From an uncultured Clostridia bacterium (GTDB taxonomy: Bacteria; Bacillota; Clostridia; Oscillospirales; Acutalibacteraceae), in NCBI GenBank assembly GCA_946184295.1, contig CAMHEZ010000005.1, forward strand, positions 28,282 through 92,281: DNA of 64,000 nucleotides, in the 5' to 3' direction. The notes below the pieces were generated by a model. It was not told where the DNA came from. It made no database searches and was given only the letters and a program-made list of their open reading frames with translations. Position 1 is the stretch's first letter, and each line of letters opens with the position of its first letter. Both the position numbers and the translations under genes were made by a program. This document shows positions 1 through 9,091 of this stretch, piece by piece.

Positions 1-1105
1 GAATGAGATAAGGCGTGGTGGTGAAAATAATCTGAGGCAAGGTAATCTTGAAGAACATCTGCACCTTGTTAGCACCGTCCACGGTAGCAGCCTCATAGAG
101 ATCCTGCGGGATATTCATCAGAATACCGCTGGACATCAGCATGGTGTGCGGAATACCGATCCACATATTGACAAAAATAACGGTGATCTTAGCCAGGGTG
201 GGATCCTCAAAGAACTTGATGGCATTGTCAACGCCATCAATCAAACCCATGTTAATGAGTGTTCTGTTGACAACACCGTAGTTGGAGAAGAAACATCTCA
301 TAACGAGGAGGGAAATGAACTGGGGCATGGCAATGGTGAGAACCAGAACCGATCTCCACAGCTTCTTGAACTTGACGTCCTTCTGGTTGATAATCAGAGC
401 GACGATAATGCCGGCGAAGTAGTTGGTGAAAGTGGCAAAGAACGCCCAGATGATCGTCCAGAGCAAGGTGCCGAAGAAGGTTCTCGACATTCTCTCGTCG
501 CCAATGAGCATGTTGCCGAAGTTCTGAAGGCCAACCCAGTGGAACAGGTTGCCGGGAACCTGATGGTCTCTGTCGTAGTTGGTAAACGCGATACAGATCA
601 TGTAGATCGTAGGCAGCACCGAGAAGCAAAGAATACCGGTAATCGGCAGGAAGAGCATGGTGATGTGGAACTTCTCATCGAGATAAATTCTGACATCATC
701 CATAAAGGAGGGAATCTTCTTGCCCTGCTTTTCGAGCAGCTGCACCTGTCTGGCGCTCTTGATGTTGGCACGCCACACCATGACAAAAGCCGCAACGATC
801 ATGCAGGTCAGCACGCCATACAGCAGGAAGAGCATGGAGTTATCGCCGAACACACGTACCGGCAGAATCTTGCCGGGCACGACTTCATCATGCGTTTCCA
901 CGGTACCGAGCGTGATCATGTTGATCAGATTTTTAAAGCCGCTCATTACCATGAAGAGAATGAAACCGATCTCGATGGCCAAGAAACCGATGCCCTTGAC
1001 AAACTGCTTGTGCGACAGATTGCCGAAGCCCATGATCAGAAACGACAATTTCGTTGCGAATGAATCTTCGATTTTGATTTCAGATTCATCTTTTTTCTGA
1101 AACAT
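1..1105 (-). CDS. MalF-type carbohydrate ABC transporter permease (partial, C-terminus off the left edge)
   Basis: Reading the minus strand from ATG 1105 gives an uninterrupted frame to the window edge. Hydrophobic segments are followed by the permease EAA loop near 1-110, reading EAATVDGANKVQMFFKITLP, which is the site that docks the ATPase subunit. An N-terminal membrane segment and a long extra loop before the core are typical of MalF rather than MalG. An AGAGAGG SD lies about 9 bases before the ATG. It lies 160 bp downstream of the binding-protein gene on the same strand, so the two form the uptake part of a maltodextrin transporter; a MalG partner is expected beyond the edge. The family is clear, but substrate is inferred from malQ and the phosphorylase next door. 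Confidence 0.88.
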   Translation of the reverse strand, partial: MFQKKDESEIKIEDSFATKLSFLIMGFGNLSHKQFVKGIGFLAIEIGFILFMVMSGFKNLINMITLGTVETHDEVVPGKILPVRVFGDNSMLFLLYGVLTCMIVAAFVMVWRANIKSARQVQLLEKQGKKIPSFMDDVRIYLDEKFHITMLFLPITGILCFSVLPTIYMICIAFTNYDRDHQVPGNLFHWVGLQNFGNMLIGDERMSRTFFGTLLWTIIWAFFATFTNYFAGIIVALIINQKDVKFKKLWRSVLVLTIAMPQFISLLVMRCFFSNYGVVNRTLINMGLIDGVDNAIKFFEDPTLAKITVIFVNMWIGIPHTMLMSSGILMNIPQDLYEAATVDGANKVQMFFKITLPQIIFTTTPYLI

Positions 1106-1150
1106 ATGTCTTTTTCCTCTCTTTCTATAAATTTTCACCAAGCCATACAA

Positions 1151-1204
1151 ATTATAGCCTGAACACACATAACGATTATACGTCCAAGGTATTCAGGCTA
1201 TAAT
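1151..1204 (-). other. Perfect 13-bp inverted repeat between malE- and malF-like genes
   Basis: ATTATAGCCTGAA at 1151-1163 is the exact reverse complement of TTCAGGCTATAAT at 1192-1204, with a 28-base loop. There is no long T-run after it, so it reads better as a partial terminator or an mRNA 3'-end stabiliser that raises binding protein over permease than as a full terminator. Confidence 0.7.
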
Positions 1205-1265
1205 ATAACTTAGATATTTCCTAGAACTTCATTTGAAAAATTACGCGAAAGAAGCAGAATCGAAA

Positions 1266-2504
1266 TTACATAGCCTTCCAGGACTCGACGTGCTTAGCAA
1301 CTTCTGCCTTGATAGCGTCTCTGCCGACAACTTCCTTGTTGAAGATGGACTTGTAGAGAGCTTCAGCATCGCCCCACCAGTCGCCAGGAATAACCGGCTC
1401 CTGAACAACGATGTTCTCGCCCTGCTGCATGTAAGCAACTGCAACCGGGTCAGCCTTAATGGTAGCGTTATCGAGCAGTGCAAGAGCAGTCGGGATGGCG
1501 CCGCTGGCTTCATACTTCTTGAGCTGGACATCAGCGCTGGAGAGGTACTCTGCAAGAGCGATAGCAACTTCAGGCTCCTTGGAAGCAGCGTTGACAGCAT
1601 AGTACTTAACGCCGCCGAAGCACTTCATCTGATAATCCTTGCCGTCAACGGTAACGGTGGGCAGAGCAGTAACGCCCATCTTATCGCCGAAAGCATCCTT
1701 CATCTTCTGGGAATCCCAAGAACCAGCCAGCCAAGCAGCCAGACCGCCGTCCTTAATCAGGTTAACAGCATCATCACTGCTGCCGACCCACAGCTTATCG
1801 TTGTTGTTCTGCATGAACTCGAGAACAGCAGCGCACTCATCGGTGTCGAAGGTGCAGATGGACTTGTCAGAACCGGTGAAGAGCTCGCCGCCGCCGGTGA
1901 AGTACCAAGTGGTGGAGTGGAAAGCGCCAGTCTCGTTACCGAGAACCTTAGCAGTTACGCCTTCCTTCTCGAGCATGGTGTTCAGGCTCTTAACGTCATC
2001 CTCGGTGAAGATGTCGGTGTTGTAATAGAGAGCCTGAGCGGTGTTGGGAGCATAGGGGAAGCCATAGTAAGAACCATTGTAGAAGGTCTTAGCAGCGGTA
2101 GATTCGCCAACAAGCGCCTTGATCTGGTTAGCAACGTCATCAGGCATAGCATAGATAGCCTTAGCGTCAGCAAGAGCACCCGTCTGGTCGCCGGGAACAC
2201 CGAAAACGTCAGCAGCAGCGTTGATGTCCTTCAGAGCTTCGGTAGCGGAATCGCCTTCACCGACGATCTTAACATCAACAGTGATGCTCTTAACATCTTC
2301 GTGCTCGGAAGTGTACTTGGTAGCAAACTCAGCAGCCTGAGCCTTCAGGAAGTCCTGATCCTGCTCTGCGCCCCACAGGACGAGAGAAACGTCTCTGGCC
2401 TCAACAGCCTGAGAAGAAACGGGCTCAGCAGTGGTAGAGCAACTGGCAAGTGCACCGACTACCATAGCGGATGCAAGTGAAAGTGCGAGAATTCTTCTTT
2501 TCAT
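1266..2504 (-). CDS. Extracellular carbohydrate (maltodextrin)-binding lipoprotein, MalE type
   Basis: 412 aa solute-binding protein, family 1. The start at ATG 2504 is chosen over an upstream in-frame ATG because GGAGGG sits 9 bases before it and because it gives a clean lipoprotein signal: MKRRILALSLASAMVVG followed by lipobox LASC, with Cys near residue 23 lipidated. The mature part has the features of MalE-like proteins, including an AWLAGSWDSQKMKDAFG segment and the PTVTVDGKDYQMKCFGG stretch. It is expected on the outer face of the membrane delivering malto-oligosaccharides to the permease downstream. It has its own near-consensus promoter, so it can be expressed apart from malQ and the phosphorylase. 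Confidence 0.9.
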   Translation of the reverse strand: MKRRILALSLASAMVVGALASCSTTAEPVSSQAVEARDVSLVLWGAEQDQDFLKAQAAEFATKYTSEHEDVKSITVDVKIVGEGDSATEALKDINAAADVFGVPGDQTGALADAKAIYAMPDDVANQIKALVGESTAAKTFYNGSYYGFPYAPNTAQALYYNTDIFTEDDVKSLNTMLEKEGVTAKVLGNETGAFHSTTWYFTGGGELFTGSDKSICTFDTDECAAVLEFMQNNNDKLWVGSSDDAVNLIKDGGLAAWLAGSWDSQKMKDAFGDKMGVTALPTVTVDGKDYQMKCFGGVKYYAVNAASKEPEVAIALAEYLSSADVQLKKYEASGAIPTALALLDNATIKADPVAVAYMQQGENIVVQEPVIPGDWWGDAEALYKSIFNKEVVGRDAIKAEVAKHVESWKAM

Positions 2505-2532
2505 TTGGATAAACCCTCCATTTGTTTTTTGT

Positions 2533-2550
2533 AAACGCCAGACGGCGTTT
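2533..2550 (-). other. Hairpin in the 5' leader of the MalE-type gene
   Basis: AAACGCC and GGCGTTT pair around a four-base loop, between the promoter and the SD. It could be a 5' mRNA stabiliser or a regulator site; nothing in the sequence decides. Confidence 0.4.
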
Positions 2551-2606
2551 TCCACAAAATTTTCAGGTTTTACGGAGATTTTTTAATCTCACCCGAACCT
2601 GTGAAT

Positions 2607-2635
2607 ATGATACCTCAAATTGTACGATTTGTCAA
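2607..2635 (-). promoter_or_regulatory. Promoter of the MalE-type gene
   Basis: Minus strand TTGACA (2635-2630), 17-bp spacer, TATCAT (2612-2607): a near-perfect sigma-A promoter about 100 bp before the start codon. Confidence 0.8.
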
Positions 2636-2740
2636 TAGGATTTTTAATTTTTTTTTTACAATATTCAGATTTTTTTATCATATACCTGAAATAATAACCA
2701 AAAGAATGCCACAAATGCGGCTGATAAACGCTGAAAATGT

Positions 2741-2788
2741 AAAAACGGGCCGTGTCCGGCAGAATTTTTTCACTGTCGGACACAGCCC
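2741..2788 (-). terminator. Rho-independent terminator after the phosphorylase
   Basis: The minus strand reads a 16-bp stem (2788-2773 with 2762-2747, two mismatched or GU positions) followed by TTTTT, 55 bases after the phosphorylase stop. It separates malQ-phosphorylase from the transporter genes. Confidence 0.85.
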
Positions 2789-2842
2789 ATTCATTTACGG
2801 TTTGTGATGATAATTTGTTACATTTGAACAAACAGGAGAATT

Positions 2843-5179
2843 TTACACACCCCAGATTTCCTCGGCGTATTCCTTGATGGTGCGGTCGCTGGAGAACTTG
2901 CCGGAGTTGGCCATGTTCAGGTAGCACTTCTTGGTGAAGGCCTGGCGGTCGGCATAGTCGGCGTTGCACTTGAGCTTCGCGTCGCAGTAGGGAATGAGGT
3001 CGAGCAGGATATAGTAGTGGTCAGGCTGGTGCCAGTGGGCGCCGTCGAGCAGCGAGTTGTAGAGGTCACGGAACATGCCTGTGCCGCCGTCGTCGAGCGT
3101 ACCGTTAACAAGCGTATCCAGCACCTTGCGGATTCTGGAATTGTCGTTGTAGAGCTTGCGGGAGTTATACTTGCCTGCGATCTCTTCGAGGTCTTCCACT
3201 CTCGCGCCGAAGATGTAGTTGTTCTCTTCGCCGGCCTGCTCCACGATTTCGACGTTCGCGCCGTCAAAGGTGCCGAGCGTCACCGCGCCGTTGAGCATGA
3301 ACTTCATGTTGCCGGTACCGGAAGCCTCGGTGCCTGCGGTGGAAATCTGCTCAGAGACATCAGCCGCGGGGGTGAGCTTCTCCGCATAGGACACATTGTA
3401 GTTGGAAACAAAGGAGACCGAGAGATACTTGCTGACTTCGGGGTCGGCGGCGATCATCTTGCCGATTTCGTTGATGAACTTGATGATGCCCTTGGCTCTG
3501 TAGTAGCCGGGAGCGGCCTTCGCGCCGAAGATGAAAGCGGTGGGCTGGAAGTTCTTGATGCGGCCTTCCTTGATGCCGTAGTAGATATCGAGAATGGAGA
3601 ACGCGTTGAGGAGCTGTCTCTTGTACTCATGCAGTCTCTTGACCTGAATGTCAAAGATGAAGTCGGGATTCACGGTGAAACCGTCCATCTTCTGCATATA
3701 CTCCGCCAGTTCAACCTTCTTCTGGTGCTTGATATCGGCAAACGCGTTGAGCGTGTCGATATCGTCGGCAAACTGCTCCATCTTCTTAAGCTCGAAGAGG
3801 TCAGTAATCCAGCCTTCACCGATTTTGCCCGTGATAAAGGCGGCCAGCTCCTGGTTGGCAAGTGCCAGCCAGCGACGCTGGGTAATGCCGTTGGTCTTGT
3901 TGTTGAAGCGCTCGGGATACAGTTTGTACCACTCCTTGAGCGCGGTGGTCTTGAGGATATCGGAGTGAATCTGTGCCACGCCGTTGATGGAATGGGTGGC
4001 ATAGATGGCAATGCGCGCCATATGCACCTTGTTGTCGCAGAGGATGCGGTAAATATTGGTGGCTTCACCCTTGATACCCTTGACTTCCAGATCCTCCTGG
4101 AGCATCTTGTCGAGCGCTACCACATAGGTATACACCGTCGGAATGACGTCCATAAAGAGATTGATGTCCCACTTTTCAAGCGCTTCGGGCATGATGGTGT
4201 GATTGGTGTAGGCAAAGGTATCCTTCGCGTATGCCACGGCGTCCTTGAGCTCGACCTTCTCTTCTTCCACGAGGATTCTCAGGAACTCGGGAATAGAAAC
4301 TACCGGGTGGGTGTCGTTGAGCTGAATGGCGTACTCCTTGGCGAACTCGGAGAAATCGGAACCGTGCTTGGCCTTATACTTGCGGATCATATCCTGCAGG
4401 GAGGCGCTGGAGAAGAAATACTGCTGCTTGAGACGGAGCATCTTGCCTTCGTAGGTTTCATCGTTTGGATACAGCACGGAGGAAATGACCTCGGCGTCGT
4501 TCTTCTCAGCGATGGATGCCGCGCGGTTGTTGCGGTTGAACTGGTCGAAATCAAACTCATTGACCGGCTCGGCCTGCCACAGACGGAGATTGTTGACGGT
4601 CTTGCCGCCGAAACCGATGACCGGCATATCATAGGGAACCGCCTTGACGGTCTGACCGGAGAACTTGACCAGCACGGTCTCGTCGTCGCGGCGAATAGAC
4701 CACGGGTCGCCGTAGCTCTGCCAGTCGTCCGCCTTCTCCTTCTGGAAACCGTTCTCGAAATACTGCTTGAACAGGCCGTACTTGTAGCGAATGCCGTAGC
4801 CGTCCAGCGGAATGTTCTGGGTGGCGGCGGAATCAATGAAGCAGGCCGCCAGACGACCCAGACCGCCGTTGCCCAGCGCGTCATCCTCGATGTCTTCAAA
4901 AACATTGATGTCAATGCCCGCGGTAGCCAGCAACGCCTTGGTCTCGTCCAGCAGGCCGAGGTTGAGCAGGTTGCTGTAGATCATGCGGCCGATGAGAAAC
5001 TCCGCCGACAGATAGGCGGCTCTCTTCTTGCCGGTGAATTTGTCCGCGCCGCGGTAAGCCTGCGCGACCGCCGCCTTGGAAACCGCGTTGTAAAGCTCCT
5101 TGGTGGTAGCGTTTTCCAGGGTTTTGCCTGCGTCAAGCTCCAGGCACTTGATGACATCATTCTGAAAAGTCGTATTCAA
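2843..5179 (-). CDS. glgP: Glycogen/maltodextrin phosphorylase (GT35)
   Basis: 778 aa, close to the 750-850 aa of the family. It releases glucose-1-phosphate from alpha-1,4-glucans or maltodextrins in the cytoplasm. The pyridoxal-phosphate lysine lies in EASGTGNMKFMLNGA around residue 625, followed by LGTFDGANVEI. The N-terminal segment AAYLSAEFLIGRMIYSNLLN and the GNGGLGRLAACFIDS stretch are also family hallmarks. The start is TTG at 5179: GGGAGG lies 8 bases before it and is built from the last two sense codons of malQ, 5 bp upstream, so translation is probably coupled. Whether glycogen or maltodextrin is the main substrate is open; the malQ/MalE neighbourhood favours maltodextrin (MalP). 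Confidence 0.95.
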   Translation of the reverse strand: MNTTFQNDVIKCLELDAGKTLENATTKELYNAVSKAAVAQAYRGADKFTGKKRAAYLSAEFLIGRMIYSNLLNLGLLDETKALLATAGIDINVFEDIEDDALGNGGLGRLAACFIDSAATQNIPLDGYGIRYKYGLFKQYFENGFQKEKADDWQSYGDPWSIRRDDETVLVKFSGQTVKAVPYDMPVIGFGGKTVNNLRLWQAEPVNEFDFDQFNRNNRAASIAEKNDAEVISSVLYPNDETYEGKMLRLKQQYFFSSASLQDMIRKYKAKHGSDFSEFAKEYAIQLNDTHPVVSIPEFLRILVEEEKVELKDAVAYAKDTFAYTNHTIMPEALEKWDINLFMDVIPTVYTYVVALDKMLQEDLEVKGIKGEATNIYRILCDNKVHMARIAIYATHSINGVAQIHSDILKTTALKEWYKLYPERFNNKTNGITQRRWLALANQELAAFITGKIGEGWITDLFELKKMEQFADDIDTLNAFADIKHQKKVELAEYMQKMDGFTVNPDFIFDIQVKRLHEYKRQLLNAFSILDIYYGIKEGRIKNFQPTAFIFGAKAAPGYYRAKGIIKFINEIGKMIAADPEVSKYLSVSFVSNYNVSYAEKLTPAADVSEQISTAGTEASGTGNMKFMLNGAVTLGTFDGANVEIVEQAGEENNYIFGARVEDLEEIAGKYNSRKLYNDNSRIRKVLDTLVNGTLDDGGTGMFRDLYNSLLDGAHWHQPDHYYILLDLIPYCDAKLKCNADYADRQAFTKKCYLNMANSGKFSSDRTIKEYAEEIWGV

Positions 5180-5184
5180 ATTAT

Positions 5185-6699
5185 TTACCTCCCGTAAATT
5201 TCGACAAGGCGGGCAATTCTCTCCGCCAGCTTGTCAGACATCTGCGCCTTGTTGGCTCTCCATTCCCAGTTGCCGCCGAGGGTAGACGGGAAATTCATTC
5301 TGGCGGAATTGTCGAGACCGAGGTAATCCTGAAGCTGATAGATCACCGTGTGTGCGCAGGACATGAAGCCCACGCGGATGATCGCTTCGGGAATCTCGCC
5401 GATGGTCTCGCAGTGCAGATATTCCACCGCGTAGCGCAGCTCCTCGATATCCTTGTTGTCGTCGCAGAAATAGCCAACCAAAGTCTCATTGTCGTGCGTG
5501 CCGCCGTACACCACATAGTTTTCCGTGATGTTGTGGGGCAGGAAGACATTGTCGCTGCCGCCGTCGAAGCCGAACTGGAGCACCTTCATGCCCGGATAGT
5601 TCATCTTCTTGAGCAGCGCCTCTACCTTCTCGTTGCTCACGCCGAGGTCTTCGGCGATGACCAGCGAGTCGCCCAGCACGGAGTTGATGGCCGTGGTGAG
5701 CTTCGCGCCCGGACCCGGCATCCACTTGCCCGTGGCAGCGGTGGTCGAACCGGCGGGAATCGCGTAATATTTCACCACACCGATGAAGTGATCGATGCGG
5801 ATGACGTCGTAAATTTTGGCGGAAGCGCCCATGCGCTCCTTCCACCAGGCAAAGTCGTCGGCCTCCATGATTTCCCAGTCATACAGGGGATTGCCCCAGA
5901 GCTGACCGTCAGCCGAGAAATTATCCGGCGGCACACCCGCGACCTTGATGGGATTCATCTGATCGTCGAGCTGGAACAGTTCGCCGTGCACCCAGGTGTC
6001 GGCGCTGTCCATGGCCACATAGATCGGAATATCGCCGATGATCTTGATGCCGTTTTCGTTGGCATACGCCTTGAGGCGGTCCCACTGCTCAAAGAACTTG
6101 AACTGGAGGAACTTCCAGAAATCAATGTCGTCGGCGAGCTTGGCCTTGTATTCCTTGACGGCCTTGGGCTTTCTCAGACGGATATCGTCCTCCCAGTCGG
6201 CCCAGCCCTGACCGCCGAAATGGAATTTCAGCGCCATAAAGAAGGCATAATCGTCCAGCCAGAAGACGTTATCCTGACAAAACGCTTTGTATTCCGGCGT
6301 ATTCTTATGTCCGCTGCGTTCGTAAGCCTGACGCAGCACGATAAATCTGGACGCATAGATCTTGGCATAATCCACCTTGGCGGAATCCCAGCCCCAGTCG
6401 TGGGCATTGACTTCATCGCTTTGCAGGAGACCTTCTCCTACAAGGGTATCGAGATCAATGAAATAGGGATTACCCGCAAACGCAGAAAACGACTGATAGG
6501 GCGAATCACCGTAGCTGGTGGGTCCGATCGGAAGCACCTGCCAATAGCGCTGATGCGCTTTCTTGAGAAAATCAACGAATTCATATGCCGCTTTACCGAG
6601 CGTACCTATGCCGTAAGGGGACGGCAGACTGGTGATGGGCAGCAAAATGCCCGAGGCACGCGGAAACGAACATGATTCTTTCTGAGCCAACAAAATCAC
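5185..6699 (-). CDS. malQ: 4-alpha-glucanotransferase (amylomaltase, GH77)
   Basis: About 500 aa, the usual size. It disproportionates short maltodextrins, freeing glucose and building chains long enough for the phosphorylase. The N-terminus shows the family signature RASGILLPITSLPSPYGIG and then LPIGPTSYGDSPYQSFSAFA. Later come the catalytic nucleophile region VIRIDHFIG and the acid/base region VIAEDLGV. The GTG at 6699 gives the longest frame, but GGGAAGG is only 2 bases before it and 8 bases before the TTG at 6693, so initiation may be at 6693. First gene of a two-gene unit with the phosphorylase. Confidence 0.95.
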   Translation of the reverse strand: MILLAQKESCSFPRASGILLPITSLPSPYGIGTLGKAAYEFVDFLKKAHQRYWQVLPIGPTSYGDSPYQSFSAFAGNPYFIDLDTLVGEGLLQSDEVNAHDWGWDSAKVDYAKIYASRFIVLRQAYERSGHKNTPEYKAFCQDNVFWLDDYAFFMALKFHFGGQGWADWEDDIRLRKPKAVKEYKAKLADDIDFWKFLQFKFFEQWDRLKAYANENGIKIIGDIPIYVAMDSADTWVHGELFQLDDQMNPIKVAGVPPDNFSADGQLWGNPLYDWEIMEADDFAWWKERMGASAKIYDVIRIDHFIGVVKYYAIPAGSTTAATGKWMPGPGAKLTTAINSVLGDSLVIAEDLGVSNEKVEALLKKMNYPGMKVLQFGFDGGSDNVFLPHNITENYVVYGGTHDNETLVGYFCDDNKDIEELRYAVEYLHCETIGEIPEAIIRVGFMSCAHTVIYQLQDYLGLDNSARMNFPSTLGGNWEWRANKAQMSDKLAERIARLVEIYGR

Positions 6700-6732
6700 A
6701 ACCTTCCCGAAGAGTTAAAAATTGCCATTTGC

Positions 6733-6761
6733 ATATTACCACAAATCCGCGCAACTGTCAA
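6733..6761 (-). promoter_or_regulatory. Promoter of malQ-phosphorylase
   Basis: Minus strand TTGACA (6761-6756), 17-bp spacer, TAATAT (6738-6733), about 35 bp before the malQ start. Confidence 0.8.
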
Positions 6762-6888
6762 TAGATTGTCGGGGGATTCCTTCAATTTTTTTGTGCGTTT
6801 GGGCAATTTTCTGTGAACATGCGGCCGGGAAGTGCCGCGTTATCGCACGGGAATCCGGGCGCGTGGCGCTCGGCAGGCTGCCTCTGTC

Positions 6889-7047
6889 CGGATTCGCCTG
6901 GCTGCGTTTTTGATCCTAGCGCGTTTTGCTCGCTCAGCCTGCGGCTTCGCTCGTGGGACGCTGTCCCACGCCCTGCAAGGGCGCTGCCCTTGACTCGCCA
7001 GGAGGACCAGTCCCCCTGGACTCCCGCGCTCGCATGCGCTCGCTTAA
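6889..7047 (+). repeat. Dispersed GC-rich hairpin element, copy 1
   Basis: Member of a 12-copy family in this window. In the forward orientation the family begins GGATTCGCC, then carries hairpin 1 (a GCAGGC/GCCTGC type stem), hairpin 2 (here GTGGGACGCTGTCCCAC), hairpin 3 (AAGGGCGCTGCCCTT), hairpin 4 (centre GGACCAGTCC with longer flanking pairs) and an end rich in GCGCTCGC leading into TTAATT. This copy ends exactly at the stop codon of the minus-strand ABC-F gene. Just before it, 6855-6888 resembles a second, truncated copy of the hairpin-1 region. Confidence 0.9.
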
Positions 7048-8661
7048 TTACTGATTCTTTCTGGCGGCCAGAATGCCCGGACGCGCCTCGATATAGTCGT
7101 CGTAGCACATCATGCGGTCAATGCAGCCCTCGTCCATGATCTCGATGATGCGGTCGGCCACGGTCTGAATGAACTGATGGTCGTGCGAGGCAAAGAGAAT
7201 GTTGCCCTTGAACGCGATGAGACCGTCGTTGACGGCGGTAATGCTCTCCAGGTCGAGGTGATTGGTGGGCTGGTCCATGACCAGCACATTGGAACCGAAC
7301 ATCATCATGCGGGACAGCATACAGCGCACGCGCTCGCCGCCCGAAAGGACGTTGACCGGCTTCAATACATCATCGCCGGAGAAAAGCATTTTGCCGAGGT
7401 AGCCGCGCAGCGTGGTTTGCAGCGCGTCATCCGCGTACTGCGCCAGCCAGTCGATGATGGTCAGCTCACAGCCGTCGAAGTACTCCGAGCTGTCCTTCTG
7501 GAAATAGGACTGGGTGGTGCTCACGCCCCACTTGAAGGAGCCCTCGTCCGGCTCCATCTCCCCCATGAGAATCTGGAACAGCGTGGTGTTGGCGATCTCG
7601 TTGTCGCCCACGAAGGCGATCTTGTCGCCCTTATTCACGCGGAAGGAAACATTGTTCAGCACCTTCACGCCGTTGACGGTCTTGCTGAGACCCTCCACCC
7701 AGAGGATTTCCTTGCCGGCCTCACGGTCCATGTTGAAGACCACGAAGGGGTATTTGCGGGACGAAGCGGGCATTTCCTCCACGGTCAGCTTGTCGAGCAG
7801 CTTTTTGCGGGCGGTGGCCTGCTTGGCCTTGGACTTGTTGGCCGAGAAGCGCTCGATGAAGGATTGCAGCTCCTTGATCTTATCCTCGCGCTTCTTGTTC
7901 TGGTCGTTCATCAGCCGCTGCATGAGCTGGCTGGAATGATACCAGAAGTCGTAGTTGCCGACATACATCTTGATCTTGGTGTAGTCGATATCCACAATGT
8001 GGGTACAGACGTTGTTGAGGAAGTGGCGGTCATGCGACACCACGATGACGGTGCCCTCATAATCCATGAGGAAATCCTCCAGCCACGCGATAGACTGGAT
8101 ATCCAAGTGGTTGGTCGGCTCGTCGAGCAGGATAATTTCCGGCTGACCGAAGAGCGCCTGCGCCAGCAGCACCTTGATCTTGTCGCGGTCGTTGAGGGTG
8201 CTCACGGTAGCGTAGGGGTCGATCTCCCCCAGTCCCAGACCGCTCATGAGCTTAGCGACGTCGGTTTCGGCGTCCCAGCCGTTGAGCTCGGCAAATTCGC
8301 CTTCCAGTTCGGAGGCGAGAATCCCGTCTTCCTCGCTGAAATCCGGCTTGGCATAGAGCGCGTCCTTCTCCTGAATGATCTCGTACAGACGGGGATTGCC
8401 CATGATGACGGTATCCATGATGGTGCAGTCATTATATTGGAAATGGTTCTGCTTGAGAATGGACATTCTCATTTCCTTGGGAATGACCACCTCGCCGGTG
8501 GAGGGCTCCAGCTCGCCCGAGAGAATCTTGAGGAAGGTGGATTTACCCGCGCCGTTGGCGCCGATGATGCCGTAGCAGTTGCCGGGGGTAAATTTCAGAT
8601 TGACGTCCTTGAACAGCGTCGTACCGCCGAAGTTCAGGCTTACATTGGAAACTGTAATCAT
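7048..8661 (-). CDS. ABC-F family ATPase (YbiT-like subgroup) with one degenerate ATP site
   Basis: 537 aa with two ATPase domains joined by a charged linker; ABC-F proteins are soluble and act on ribosomes. NBD1 has an intact Walker A (GANGAGKST, residues 34-42) and Walker B LLDEPTNHLD (E181), but its signature is LNDRDKIK (156-163) instead of LSGGQ. NBD2 has a good signature LSGGERVR (S440), yet its Walker A reads GDNEIANTT with Asn358 where the lysine should be, and its Walker B is VMDQPTNHLD with Gln464 in place of the catalytic Glu. All three defects fall in the same composite site. Starts at ATG with an AGGATAG-like SD. The cellular role is not shown by the sequence. Confidence 0.92.
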   Translation of the reverse strand: MITVSNVSLNFGGTTLFKDVNLKFTPGNCYGIIGANGAGKSTFLKILSGELEPSTGEVVIPKEMRMSILKQNHFQYNDCTIMDTVIMGNPRLYEIIQEKDALYAKPDFSEEDGILASELEGEFAELNGWDAETDVAKLMSGLGLGEIDPYATVSTLNDRDKIKVLLAQALFGQPEIILLDEPTNHLDIQSIAWLEDFLMDYEGTVIVVSHDRHFLNNVCTHIVDIDYTKIKMYVGNYDFWYHSSQLMQRLMNDQNKKREDKIKELQSFIERFSANKSKAKQATARKKLLDKLTVEEMPASSRKYPFVVFNMDREAGKEILWVEGLSKTVNGVKVLNNVSFRVNKGDKIAFVGDNEIANTTLFQILMGEMEPDEGSFKWGVSTTQSYFQKDSSEYFDGCELTIIDWLAQYADDALQTTLRGYLGKMLFSGDDVLKPVNVLSGGERVRCMLSRMMMFGSNVLVMDQPTNHLDLESITAVNDGLIAFKGNILFASHDHQFIQTVADRIIEIMDEGCIDRMMCYDDYIEARPGILAARKNQ

Positions 8662-8760
8662 TGATTGCTATCCTCCGCTTGCGTTTAGTGACAGTAAGCG
8701 GTGGCGGACGTAATTGCATTTTTCACTGACAACGCCGCTTTCTCGCTTACAGACCGCTTT

Positions 8761-8789
8761 ATTGTAACATTTGAAAAGAGATCTGTAAA
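8761..8789 (-). promoter_or_regulatory. Promoter of the ABC-F gene
   Basis: Minus strand TTTACA (8789-8784), 17-bp spacer, TACAAT (8766-8761), 100 bp before the start codon. Confidence 0.65.
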
Positions 8790-8935
8790 CCGTGAAATTT
8801 ACAAATTATTCATTCACAAATCCCGACAATTCTGTCAAGTGTGTTTTTTGTCAAAATTTTATCAATAACATTTAGCCAATTCTCACAAATATTTAAGCAA
8901 AATTAACATTTTATTCATAGTTTCAGGTGTTTCCG

Positions 8936-8944
8936 TGTTATAAT
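8936..8944 (+). promoter_or_regulatory. Extended -10 promoter for the 9.1-9.5 kb gene pair
   Basis: TGTTATAAT is an extended -10 element (TGN plus TATAAT) with no clear -35. It leaves a leader of about 140 bases before the first SD. The rest of 8790-9080 is AT-rich and holds nothing else I recognise. Confidence 0.55.
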
Positions 8945-9091
8945 ACTGATAGAAGTTGTTTATTGTTTTTGTTAAAATTGCCAATTTATAGGCTTGGACA
9001 AGCGCATTTGTTCGCCACATTCACCATAAGCGGATAATTATCCGCATGTTTCCCGCATTCGGGCATAGCCGGCAGGTAGAGGGAGTCATAT

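Noticed and set aside
146..1063. 305-codon plus-strand frame at the left edge
   Set aside because: The minus strand here encodes a MalF-type permease with the EAA loop; the plus frame is its shadow.
3017..5197. 726-codon plus-strand frame opposite the phosphorylase
   Set aside because: It is the antisense shadow of a clearly conserved enzyme, with Val/Leu/His-rich composition and no SD.
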